From an uncultured Eubacteriales bacterium (GTDB lineage: Bacteria; Bacillota; Clostridia; Oscillospirales; CAG-272), in contig CAKSEI010000060.1 in assembly GCA_934446285.1 (NCBI GenBank), forward strand, positions 1-8,278: 8,278 nt of DNA, written 5' to 3'. This document shows positions 1-6,300 of this stretch, piece after piece (position 1 is the stretch's first letter; the number at the start of each line of letters is the position of its first letter). The notes under the pieces were generated by a model. That model saw only the letters and a list, made by a program, of their open reading frames with translations, was not told the DNA's origin and made no database searches. The translations under genes were made by a program, and so were the position numbers.

Positions 1-743
1 TGGAGGTTGACCATTCCGACTATCTGGAGCTTCTACGGAAGCTTCGTGCCCTGCCCGGAGTGAAAAAGGTGTTTATTCGTTCGGGAATACGATTTGACTA
101 TCTTATGTACGACAGCGACAGGACATTTTTCAAAAAGCTTGTACGTGACCACGTAAGCGGTCAGCTTAAGGTAGCTCCCGAGCATATCTCCCCGCGCGTT
201 CTCAGATATATGGGAAAGCCGGATGTCGATGTTTATAACAAATTCAGAGATGAGTTTTTCAGAATAAGCGCAGAGTGCGGAAAGGAGCAATATCTCGTTC
301 CGTACCTCATGTCAAGCCATCCGGGCTCACGGCTTGAGGATGCGCTTTCTCTTGCCGTCTATTTAAAGAAAACAGGACTCAACCCCGAGCAGGTTCAGGA
401 TTTTTACCCGACTCCCGGTACTGCCTCGACGGTTATGTTCTATACGGGGATAGACCCTCTCACGGGAAAGGAGGTCTTTACCGAGACGGACTATCACGAG
501 AAGCAGCTGCAGAGAGCGCTCCTGCAGTTTTCACGGCCCGAGTGCGCTCCGCTCGTGCGCGAGGCACTCATTAAACGCGGCAGAAAGGATCTTATCGGAT
601 ACGGGAAGGAATGTCTCGTCCATCCCGCGCATAAAGGCTCGGGCGGCAAAAGAAAAACTTCGCCGAGAGTCGGAAGAGGAGTCTCAAAACCGTTTTCTCA
701 GAGAAAGGGCAGGGCAAATACCGCTAAAAGCCGTAAAAAATGA
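1..743 (+). CDS. ygiQ: YgiQ family radical SAM protein, C-terminal part (partial at left edge)
   Basis: The reading frame is open to the left edge (first complete codon at position 3) and ends at TGA 741-743, giving about 246 residues. The GTG at 60 is internal: the upstream in-frame residues VDHSDYLELLRKLRALPG are typical of the family and continue directly into KKVFIRSGIRFDYL. Further family hallmarks are LKVAPEHIS, MGKPD, LVPYLMSSHPGS and QDFYPTPGTAST followed by YTGIDPLTG, the last lying in the DUF3362-type C-terminal part. The radical SAM CxxxCxxC motif would lie upstream, outside the window, since full-length members are roughly 600-700 residues. The last 35 or so residues are very rich in Lys/Arg/Gly/Ser and look disordered. 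The family (formerly UPF0313) has no firmly established reaction, so I assign none. Identification is confident; function is not known. Confidence 0.93.
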   Translation, partial: EVDHSDYLELLRKLRALPGVKKVFIRSGIRFDYLMYDSDRTFFKKLVRDHVSGQLKVAPEHISPRVLRYMGKPDVDVYNKFRDEFFRISAECGKEQYLVPYLMSSHPGSRLEDALSLAVYLKKTGLNPEQVQDFYPTPGTASTVMFYTGIDPLTGKEVFTETDYHEKQLQRALLQFSRPECAPLVREALIKRGRKDLIGYGKECLVHPAHKGSGGKRKTSPRVGRGVSKPFSQRKGRANTAKSRKK

Positions 744-744
744 C

Positions 745-760
745 CCGCATCGTTTTGCGG
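745..760 (+). terminator. Weak hairpin just after the ygiQ stop
   Basis: CCGCA (745-749) pairs with TGCGG (756-760) around a 6-nt loop, starting two bases after the stop codon. The downstream tract AATTTCATCG is poor in T, so this is at best a weak intrinsic terminator; it could be chance. Confidence 0.25.
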
Positions 761-921
761 AATTTCATCGATAATCTGAGTCCCGTGCGTGCGAGAGGAG
801 ATTTTGTGACCGCAGATGCGAAATTTATCACTTTAGCACGGTGAATTGATACAATTAAAGCGACGCAGCGGTGCAGGTTTTGCACAATGTCTACAAATTT
901 GAAAAAATTGCCGAAAAGCAC
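761..921. other. Non-coding gap between ygiQ and the ABC operon
   Basis: No convincing gene. It holds a small palindrome, AATTG-ATA-CAATT (844-856), which contains an extended -10-like TGATACAAT (847-855) without a recognisable -35, and a 5-bp hairpin GTGCA/TGCAC (871-885). I see no riboswitch or T-box architecture. A minus-strand open frame crosses this stretch but has no ribosome binding site or protein-like composition. Confidence 0.5.
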
Positions 922-950
922 TTTACAGCTTTAGCAAAATGAAGTATAAT
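922..950 (+). promoter_or_regulatory. Sigma-A type promoter of the amino acid ABC operon
   Basis: TTTACA (922-927), a 17-bp spacer, then a perfect TATAAT (945-950). Expected transcription start is near 957, giving a leader of about 40 nt, too short for a riboswitch. A short inverted repeat AAAGC/GCTTT (915-919 and 928-932) brackets the -35 box and might be an operator half-site pair, though it is small enough to be chance. Confidence 0.88.
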
Positions 951-997
951 AGTGCCATCGAAAAAAACAATACGTAATTTCAAAAGGAGACGGGACA

Positions 998-1786
998 ATG
1001 AAATTCAAAAGGATAGCGGCAATAATAACGGCTCTCGTTACGGTAGCAGCCCTTGCATCGTGCGGAGCAAAAAAGGAACAGACCGATTCCGAATATGTCA
1101 AGGAAAAGGGAAAGCTTGTTATAGGTATCACCGAGTTTGAGCCTATGGACTATAAGGACTCCTCGGACAACTGGGTAGGCTTTGACGCAGATATGGCAGC
1201 TGCCTTTGCAGAGAGCCTCGGAGTAAAAGCCGAGTTTGTACTCATCGATTGGGACAGCAAGGTTCAGGAGCTGAACGGCAAGAACATCGACTGTGTATGG
1301 AACGGTATGACATTAAGCGATGATGTCATGAGCGCAATGTCATGTTCGAATGCTTACTGCAACAATGCACAGGTCGTTGTAGTTCCCGCGTCCGACAAGG
1401 ATAAATATCAGAGCGTTGAAGACTGCAAATCGCTCAAGTTCGCAGTAGAGAACGGCTCCGCGGGCATGAAGATGGCAACCGAAAACAACTTTGAGTACAT
1501 CCCCGTGAAGGATCAGGCAACGGCTCTCATGGAGGTTGCGGGCGGCACGTCAGATGCTGCGATAATCGATTTGCTCATGGCGGGCGCTATGATAGGAGAG
1601 GGTACGAGCTATGAGAACCTCACGTATACGGTAAGCCTCAACAGCGAGAAGTACGGAGTAGGCTTCCGTCAGGGTTCTGACCTCACCGAGAAGCTGAATG
1701 ACTTCTTCAAGAGCTCGTATAGCGACGGCTCGATGAAGAAAATCGCGGAGAAGTACGGTACTCAGGAATCGATAATAGAACAGTAA
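998..1786 (+). CDS. Amino acid ABC transporter substrate-binding lipoprotein (SBP family 3)
   Basis: A 262-residue periplasmic-binding-fold protein that would capture a polar amino acid outside the membrane and deliver it to the permease encoded next. The start ATG 998 follows AAGGAG (984-989) at good spacing. Residues 1-22 are a lipoprotein signal peptide with lipobox LASC (19-22); Cys22 would be lipid-anchored. The family-3 pattern is clear: GKLVIGITEFEPMDY near 38-52, GFDADMAAAFAESLGV (61-76), WNGMTLSDD (101-109), DAAIIDLLMAGAM around 186-198, and YGVGFRQGSDL near 219-229 before a C-terminal KKIAEKYG. Asp191 sits where relatives bind the ligand alpha-amino group. The arginine that binds the ligand carboxylate in HisJ/GlnH-type proteins is replaced by Val110 (my alignment by eye). 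The substrate cannot be read from the sequence; glutamine, cystine or another polar amino acid are all possible. Confidence 0.94.
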   Translation: MKFKRIAAIITALVTVAALASCGAKKEQTDSEYVKEKGKLVIGITEFEPMDYKDSSDNWVGFDADMAAAFAESLGVKAEFVLIDWDSKVQELNGKNIDCVWNGMTLSDDVMSAMSCSNAYCNNAQVVVVPASDKDKYQSVEDCKSLKFAVENGSAGMKMATENNFEYIPVKDQATALMEVAGGTSDAAIIDLLMAGAMIGEGTSYENLTYTVSLNSEKYGVGFRQGSDLTEKLNDFFKSSYSDGSMKKIAEKYGTQESIIEQ

Positions 1787-1803
1787 GTTAAAATTAAAGG
1801 GGC

Positions 1804-1832
1804 GGCAGAGAGTGAGCATCGCACTCTCTGCC
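1804..1832 (+). promoter_or_regulatory. Intercistronic hairpin between binding protein and permease genes
   Basis: A perfect 11-bp stem, GGCAGAGAGTG (1804-1814) with CACTCTCTGCC (1822-1832), and a 7-nt loop. GGGC (1800-1803) can extend it by pairing with GCCC (1837-1840) across a bulge. Only three T follow, so it is not a strong terminator. Placed right after the binding-protein gene, it likely stabilises the 3' end of that message or attenuates readthrough, giving more binding protein than permease, as known for maltose- and histidine-type importers. Confidence 0.75.
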
Positions 1833-1855
1833 TTTCGCCCGTCAACGGAGTTTTT

Positions 1856-2554
1856 ATGGAAAGTTTGTTAAATACGGTAAGGGAACAGTTTCCCATAGTC
1901 TTTTCTGCGCTTAATGTCGGATTTCTTCAGACGCTCAAGCTCTTTGCCGTTACCCTTATAGGGGCGTTCCCGCTCGGACTTCTTATTTCTTTCGGTTCTA
2001 TGTCGAAATTCCGTCCGATAAGGCTTATTGTTCGTTTCCTTGTATGGATAGTGCGCGGAACACCGCTGATGATTCAGCTAATGATTATATACTATTTCCC
2101 GGGGCTTGTTTTCGGAGTGCCGATTTGGGGCGGGGGAGAATCGGGACGCTTTACCGCGGCGGCGGTGGCGTTTGTTCTCAATTATTCCTTTTATTTTTCG
2201 GAGATATACAGGGGAGGAATTCAGAGCGTTCCGCACGGTCAGCAGGAGGCGGGACAGGTACTCGGAATGACCCGCTCCCAAATCTTCTTCCGTGTTACCC
2301 TTTTGCAGATGATTAAGAAAATAGTGCCGCCTATGTCAAACGAGATAATCACTCTCGTAAAGGATACGTCTCTCTCCCGCGTTATCGCCCTGCAGGAGAT
2401 AATCTTCGCGGGTGAATCGTTTATGAAAGGCTCGCACGGCATATCGGGAGAAATATGGCCGCTCTTCTTTACATGTATATATTATCTCGCGTTCAGCGCT
2501 CTGCTGACATATCTGCTCGGACGTCTCGAAAAGAAGCTGTCCTATTTTGCATGA
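1856..2554 (+). CDS. Polar amino acid ABC transporter permease (HisM/GlnP type)
   Basis: A 232-residue inner-membrane subunit that would form the translocation pore; as only one permease gene is present, a homodimer is expected. The His/Glu/Gln/Arg permease pattern is visible: an N-terminal segment with GFLQTLKLF (22-30), RGTPLMIQL (67-75), and the EAA loop that docks on the ATPase, EAGQVLGMTRSQIFFRVTLLQ-like from Glu131 with Gly137, preceded by SEIYRGGIQSVP (115-126). Hydrophobic segments lie roughly at 24-46, 55-82, 98-115, 145-180 (less clear) and 200-222, about five spans as usual. The start ATG 1856 follows a modest GGAG (1847-1850); translation may be aided by the preceding gene. The stop overlaps the ribosome binding site of the ATPase gene, indicating tight coupling. 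Length is normal. Confidence 0.94.
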   Translation: MESLLNTVREQFPIVFSALNVGFLQTLKLFAVTLIGAFPLGLLISFGSMSKFRPIRLIVRFLVWIVRGTPLMIQLMIIYYFPGLVFGVPIWGGGESGRFTAAAVAFVLNYSFYFSEIYRGGIQSVPHGQQEAGQVLGMTRSQIFFRVTLLQMIKKIVPPMSNEIITLVKDTSLSRVIALQEIIFAGESFMKGSHGISGEIWPLFFTCIYYLAFSALLTYLLGRLEKKLSYFA

Positions 2555-2563
2555 GGAGGAAAA

Positions 2564-3322
2564 ATGTCTGTTCTTGAGGTAGAGAATTTAAAAAAGACCT
2601 TCGGCAAAAATCAGGTTCTCAAGGGAATCGGCTTTTCACTTGAAAAAGGCGAGGTGCTCGCCGTTATCGGCTCTTCGGGCGGCGGAAAAACGACGCTGCT
2701 GCGTTGTCTTAACTTCCTTGAGTTTGCCGATGAGGGGAAAATAAAGGTGTGCGGGCAGACCGTCTTTGACGGGGATAAATCGGGAAAATATACCGACGAT
2801 GAGATAAGGCGCGCGCGCCTGCACTTCGGACTTGTTTTTCAGCAGTTTAACCTGTTCCCGCAGTATACGGTGCTCGGAAACGTGACTCTTGCCCCTACGC
2901 TCTTAAAAAAAGGCTGCGCCTCCGAGATAGAGGAGAGGGCAAAGTCTCTTATCGCGCGCGTAGGGCTGTCGGAAAAGCTCTGTGCTTATCCTTGCGAGCT
3001 GTCGGGCGGACAGCAGCAGAGGGTGGCGATAGCACGCGCCCTCGCACTCGACCCGGATATACTGTGCTTTGATGAGCCGACCTCGGCGCTTGACCCTGAG
3101 CTCACGGGCGAAGTGCTGCGGGTTATCAAGGGTTTAAAAAACAGTGACAGCACTATGATAGTCGTAACTCACGAGATGGACTTCGCGAGAAATGTCGCCG
3201 ATAAGGTCATTTATATGGCTGACGGAGTTATCGAGGAGATGGGCACGCCCGATGAGATATTCGGAAGTCCGTCGTCAGATAAGACGAAGAGTTTCCTCAG
3301 CCGCTCCTTTGAAGAAATATAA
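2564..3322 (+). CDS. glnQ: Polar amino acid ABC transporter ATP-binding protein (GlnQ type)
   Basis: A 252-residue cytoplasmic ATPase that powers the importer. GAGGAGG (2553-2559) overlaps the permease stop and sits just before ATG 2564. All motors parts are present in order: A-loop region near the N-terminus, Walker A GSSGGGKTT (36-44; Lys42), Q-loop VFQQFNLFPQYTVL (91-104; Gln93), signature LSGGQQQR (147-154), Walker B ILCFDE (166-171; catalytic Glu171), D-loop SALD (174-177) and switch His203 in VTHEMDFA. The FQQFNLFP stretch and VTHEM are characteristic of the polar amino acid branch. The P-loop differs from the common GPSGSGKST by three conservative changes and keeps the Lys, so activity is expected. 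The gene symbol is by family resemblance; the actual amino acid transported is not determined. It ends the operon: a strong terminator follows 15 bases later. Confidence 0.95.
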   Translation: MSVLEVENLKKTFGKNQVLKGIGFSLEKGEVLAVIGSSGGGKTTLLRCLNFLEFADEGKIKVCGQTVFDGDKSGKYTDDEIRRARLHFGLVFQQFNLFPQYTVLGNVTLAPTLLKKGCASEIEERAKSLIARVGLSEKLCAYPCELSGGQQQRVAIARALALDPDILCFDEPTSALDPELTGEVLRVIKGLKNSDSTMIVVTHEMDFARNVADKVIYMADGVIEEMGTPDEIFGSPSSDKTKSFLSRSFEEI

Positions 3323-3336
3323 TCGGACTGTACTTT

Positions 3337-3393
3337 AAAAAAATCAATACACATTTGCCGAAATATCGACAAATGTATATTGATTTTTTTTTT
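3337..3393. terminator. Strong intrinsic terminator after the ABC operon
   Basis: A 17-bp stem with a single C-A mismatch, 3341-3357 against 3370-3386, 12-nt loop, followed by a run of ten T (3384-3393). Seven A (3337-3343) precede the left arm, extending the pairing and providing a U-tract on the opposite strand, so it could act in both directions, although no gene reads into it from the right. Confidence 0.92.
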
Positions 3394-3408
3394 GCGATAT
3401 GATACAAT
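3380..3408 (+). promoter_or_regulatory. Extended -10 promoter embedded in the terminator
   Basis: TTGATT (3380-3385), 17-bp spacer, TACAAT (3403-3408), with TG at 3400-3401 giving an extended -10 (TGATACAAT). The -35 box is formed by the 3' arm and T-run of the terminator hairpin. Expected start near 3415 leaves a leader of about 20 nt before ATG 3437. Confidence 0.72.
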
Positions 3409-3436
3409 AACCTCGGTTTTTGTTTTTCGGAGAAAT

Positions 3437-4054
3437 ATGAAAAAGAAGTTTTTGGTACATATATCGGTTATACTTATCGTCATAGCGTTGTTTGCTTCGT
3501 GCGCGCAGCGTGAGTGCGTTGATATCACGGGCAGATGGACGGCGGAGCTTGACAGGAGCGAGGCATTCCGCACTGCCTTTGCCGAGAGGACCGGCTTTAC
3601 GCCCGAGGGCATAGAGGAAATTTGCATATGTCTTTGCTTTACTGCGGATGCTGACGGGGGCTTCATAATAGAGCCTGCAGGGACACGAGGACTTGACGGC
3701 AGTAACCGTGAGGCGGTAAAAAAGGCGCTGTTTGATGCACTGGAAAATGAGACAGCTCAGTATGAGGAGTTTTTTCCCGATATGACGGCGGGCGAAATAC
3801 TTGCTCTGACAGCGGAGGACCCCGATGTACTCGTCGATGCTGCATTCTCAGAGCAGGTGCTCACGGACGCTTTCGGAATAAAGAGCGGCAGATACACTCT
3901 GTCCTCGGATGAGCTGACCCTTTATTTTGACGGGAGTAACGAGGTGAGCAAGGCTCATCTCGACGGGGATTCCTTCTCCCTCGGAATAAGAGAAAAGAGC
4001 GGTGAACATTCGCACATTCGTTTTGAGCGCGCGGACTCTCGTCATACAGACTGA
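3437..4054 (+). CDS. Hypothetical small lipoprotein with a CxCxC strand
   Basis: A 205-residue protein I do not recognise. ATG 3437 is chosen because GGAG (3429-3432) precedes it and because it begins a proper signal peptide; the in-frame TTG at 3380 lies inside the terminator and would bury the signal. Residues 2-4 are lysine, 5-21 hydrophobic, and FASC (19-22) is a plausible lipobox (Phe at -3 is a little atypical), so Cys22 would anchor it outside the membrane. The mature part is acidic, starts with DITGRWTAEL (29-38) and ends in a beta-rich stretch, GRYTLSSDELTLYFDG (151-166) and SFSLGIREKSG, a pattern reminiscent of lipocalin-like domains in Firmicute lipoproteins; the middle (about 90-147) looks helical. 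Cys63, Cys65 and Cys67 alternate on one predicted strand. It lies 45 bases before hppA and may share its transcript. No function is proposed. Confidence 0.85.
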   Translation: MKKKFLVHISVILIVIALFASCAQRECVDITGRWTAELDRSEAFRTAFAERTGFTPEGIEEICICLCFTADADGGFIIEPAGTRGLDGSNREAVKKALFDALENETAQYEEFFPDMTAGEILALTAEDPDVLVDAAFSEQVLTDAFGIKSGRYTLSSDELTLYFDGSNEVSKAHLDGDSFSLGIREKSGEHSHIRFERADSRHTD

Positions 4055-4088
4055 AAAAATACTGCCAAGGCAGCAAAAATATATTAAC

Positions 4089-4102
4089 GGAGGTTTCTTT
4101 TG
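4089..4102 (+). promoter_or_regulatory. Ribosome binding site and TTG start of hppA
   Basis: GGAGG (4089-4093) stands 6 nt before TTG (4100-4102). The first in-frame ATG is 27 codons further on, inside the conserved N-terminal region after the first membrane span and without a ribosome binding site, so TTG is the supported start. Confidence 0.85.
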
Positions 4103-6214
4103 TTCCCCTATCTTATAGTCGCGGGAGTGTGCGTTATTGCGTTTCTGTATATAGCGCTCAACTATTTCCGCGTAAAGAAAATGCCCGAGGGTACTGCGGA
4201 GATGACGGAAATGGCGGGTATAATCCGCTCCGGCGCAGGTACTTTTCTCAAGACCGAGTTTAAAAGCATCTTTATCGTCGTTGCGGTTATTGCGGTTTTC
4301 TTCACTCTTGTTATTGAAAAGACCGCCGGTATCACATTCCTTATCGGCGCGTGCATGAGTACGGCTGTGTGCGTTCTCGGTATGAAGAGCGCAACATACG
4401 CCAATGTCCGCACGGCAAATAAGGCGCGTGAGTCAAAGTCTATAGGTCAGACGGTCAAGGTCGCTCTCTGCGGAGGAAGCGTCAGCGGGCTTTCCGTTCA
4501 GGCGTTCGGACTCTTCGGTGTCGTCGCCGTGCTGCTTATCTTCGGCTTTGACAGCAATGCCGTCGGTACGGGAGCTATAGCAAAGCTTGAGTGCAACCCG
4601 TCTATTATGAGAATCACCACGTATTCTCTCGGCTGCTCGCTCGTCGCCATGTTCAATCGTGTTGCGGGAGGCAACTATACAAAGGCAGCGGACATCTCCT
4701 CGGATATCCTTGCGAAAATCCGTCATGATATGCCCGAGGACGACAGCCGCGTACCGAATGTCATCGCCGACTTTATAGGCGACAACGTAAACGATATAGC
4801 AGGCAACTGCTCCGACCTGCTCGAGAGTTTCGTTGCTACCATAGCTGCGGCTATCATGATTGCCGTTACTAATTTTAAGGATTCGGGTCTTCCCTCGGGG
4901 ACCCTTACCGCTACGGTTATTTTTCCCGTTATCCTTGCGGGTGCGGGACTTATAGGCTGTCTCCTCGGACTGGGCTTTGCTCAGCTGCGAAAAATGGGTG
5001 ACAATCCCGCGAGAGAGCTTAATCTCGCATCATGGATATCCGCCGGTATCACGGTTGTGCTCGGATTTGTCGCATCATATGTGATATTCGGCAAAGTCGA
5101 GATGTACGGCTCATTCCGCTTCGGTTATCTCTCTCCGTGGCTCTCTGCTGTGCTCGGTATCGTCAGCGGTATCGCGATAGGTTCTATAACCGAGTATTAT
5201 ACAAGCACGGACTTTAAGCCCACACGCAAGCTCGCCGAGATGGCGACCGAGGGTGAGGCGTTTGTTATAACAAAGGGAGATGCGATAGGCTCGCGCTCCG
5301 TTCTGCTGCCCGTTCTCGTCATAGGCCTTGCTTTGCTCTTATCGGGCGTTGTATGCGGTACCTACGGCGTTGCGATATCCGCACTCGGTATGCTCGCATT
5401 CGTCGGAGCTACCGTTTCGATAGATGCATTCGGTCCTATCGCGGACAACGCGGGCGGATTTGCCGAGAGCTGCCATCTTCCCTCCGACGTGCGCGTCATT
5501 ACAGATAAGCTCGACGCCGTCGGAAATACTACCGCCGCAATAGGCAAGGGCTTTGCGATAGGCTCTGCGGCTTTTGCCACCGTTTCGCTGATCGTCGCTT
5601 ATGTCGGCAGCTATTCGAGTGAGGCTGTGCTCAATATCGCGTCGTTCGGCGTTATCGCGGGCGCTATCGTCGGCGGAGCGCTCATTGAGTTCTTCTCGGC
5701 GCTTCTCACCGATAATACCATAGAGTCGGCAAAGATAATGGCAGACGACGGTGACAAGCTGCTCTCCATACCCGGTGTACTCGAGGGTACGGTAAAGCCC
5801 GACTATAACGCCATGATACGCACCGCATCAAAGCAGGCTCTCAAAAAAATGCTGCTGCCATCCGTGCTCGCTCTCTGTATACCGATAATAGGCGGTATAA
5901 TCTGCGGGGCGGATTTCGTCGGAGGTCTGCTTATAGGCGCGACGATAGTCGCCATAACCCGCGCGCTCTTTATGGGCAATTCGGGCGGAGCTTTCGACAA
6001 TGCGAAGAAGTATATAGAGCAGGGAATGCTCGAGGGTCACGGAAAAGGCACTGCCGCACATAAGGCAGCCGTTACCGGCGACACCGTCGGCGACACGCGT
6101 AAGGATGTCGTCGGAGTTGCGCTCGATATATTCATAAAGACCATGTCGACCGTTGCGAAGACCCTCGCGGGAGTTTTCAACAGCATAGGTCTGCTTGCAA
6201 GATTTCTTAAGTAA
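4100..6214 (+). CDS. hppA: Membrane-bound K+-dependent type pyrophosphatase (Na+ and/or H+ pump)
   Basis: A 704-residue multi-span membrane protein that couples cytoplasmic PPi hydrolysis to outward ion pumping. Length and the many hydrophobic segments (about 16) fit the family. Charged PPi/Mg ligands are all in place: Lys195, Asp198, Asp202 and Lys206 in GGNYTKAADISSDILAK; Glu213 in PEDD; Asp224, Asp228 and Asp232 in IADFIGDNVNDIAG; and at the C-terminus Asp633 with Lys636 in FDNAKK, and Asp661, Asp665, Lys668, Asp669 in GDTVGDTRKD. GNTTAA (475-480) has Ala479 where K+-independent proton pumps carry Lys, which marks the K+-dependent class. Asp239 and Glu242 in SDLLES keep the gate acidic pair typical of Na+ pumps, so Na+ is favoured but Na+/H+ or H+ transport cannot be excluded. 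The loop around 189-206 and 380-400 departs from the common wording of the family. It starts at TTG, follows the small lipoprotein gene, and is closed by a hairpin terminator. Confidence 0.96.
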   Translation: MFPYLIVAGVCVIAFLYIALNYFRVKKMPEGTAEMTEMAGIIRSGAGTFLKTEFKSIFIVVAVIAVFFTLVIEKTAGITFLIGACMSTAVCVLGMKSATYANVRTANKARESKSIGQTVKVALCGGSVSGLSVQAFGLFGVVAVLLIFGFDSNAVGTGAIAKLECNPSIMRITTYSLGCSLVAMFNRVAGGNYTKAADISSDILAKIRHDMPEDDSRVPNVIADFIGDNVNDIAGNCSDLLESFVATIAAAIMIAVTNFKDSGLPSGTLTATVIFPVILAGAGLIGCLLGLGFAQLRKMGDNPARELNLASWISAGITVVLGFVASYVIFGKVEMYGSFRFGYLSPWLSAVLGIVSGIAIGSITEYYTSTDFKPTRKLAEMATEGEAFVITKGDAIGSRSVLLPVLVIGLALLLSGVVCGTYGVAISALGMLAFVGATVSIDAFGPIADNAGGFAESCHLPSDVRVITDKLDAVGNTTAAIGKGFAIGSAAFATVSLIVAYVGSYSSEAVLNIASFGVIAGAIVGGALIEFFSALLTDNTIESAKIMADDGDKLLSIPGVLEGTVKPDYNAMIRTASKQALKKMLLPSVLALCIPIIGGIICGADFVGGLLIGATIVAITRALFMGNSGGAFDNAKKYIEQGMLEGHGKGTAAHKAAVTGDTVGDTRKDVVGVALDIFIKTMSTVAKTLAGVFNSIGLLARFLK

Positions 6215-6228
6215 ACAGAAGATATAAG

Positions 6229-6248
6229 CACGGTGCAGCCGCACCGTG
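6229..6248. terminator. GC-rich hairpin after hppA
   Basis: CACGGTGC (6229-6236) pairs perfectly with GCACCGTG (6241-6248) around the tetraloop AGCC. It lacks a T-run of its own on the plus strand; it is probably the first of two tandem hairpins that end or protect the hppA transcript. Confidence 0.6.
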
Positions 6249-6254
6249 TAAGCG

Positions 6255-6291
6255 AAAAAAAGCGTGAGTGCACAGACACTCACGTTTTTTT
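6255..6291. terminator. Bidirectional terminator between convergent hppA and asd
   Basis: CGTGAGTG (6263-6270) pairs with CACTCACG (6277-6284), 6-nt loop, with seven A before (6255-6261) and seven T after (6285-6291). The symmetry gives a U-tract on either strand, as expected between genes that converge; the asd stop codon is 10 bases away. Confidence 0.92.
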
Positions 6292-6300
6292 GTAATTCTC

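Noticed and set aside
844..856. Extra promoter with TGATACAAT upstream of the ABC operon
   Set aside because: There is an extended -10 but no -35 at 16-18 bp, and a much better promoter lies at 922-950.
724..921. Minus-strand open frame of 65 codons after ygiQ
   Set aside because: No ribosome binding site, no recognisable protein character, and it overlaps the promoter region of the plus-strand operon.
2044..2316. Plus-strand open frame of 90 codons inside the permease gene
   Set aside because: Out-of-frame shadow of the permease, which has clear family motifs over the same bases.
3211..3666. Minus-strand open frame of 151 codons across the ATPase end, terminator and lipoprotein start
   Set aside because: It runs through a strong terminator and antisense to two well-supported genes; composition is that of a shadow frame.
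4062..4073. Hairpin CTGC-CAAG-GCAG between the lipoprotein gene and hppA as a terminator
   Set aside because: Only four base pairs and no T-run; it cannot be taken to separate the two genes.
5828..6283. Minus-strand open frame of 151 codons antisense to the hppA end
   Set aside because: Begins inside the bidirectional terminator and is antisense to highly conserved pyrophosphatase motifs.
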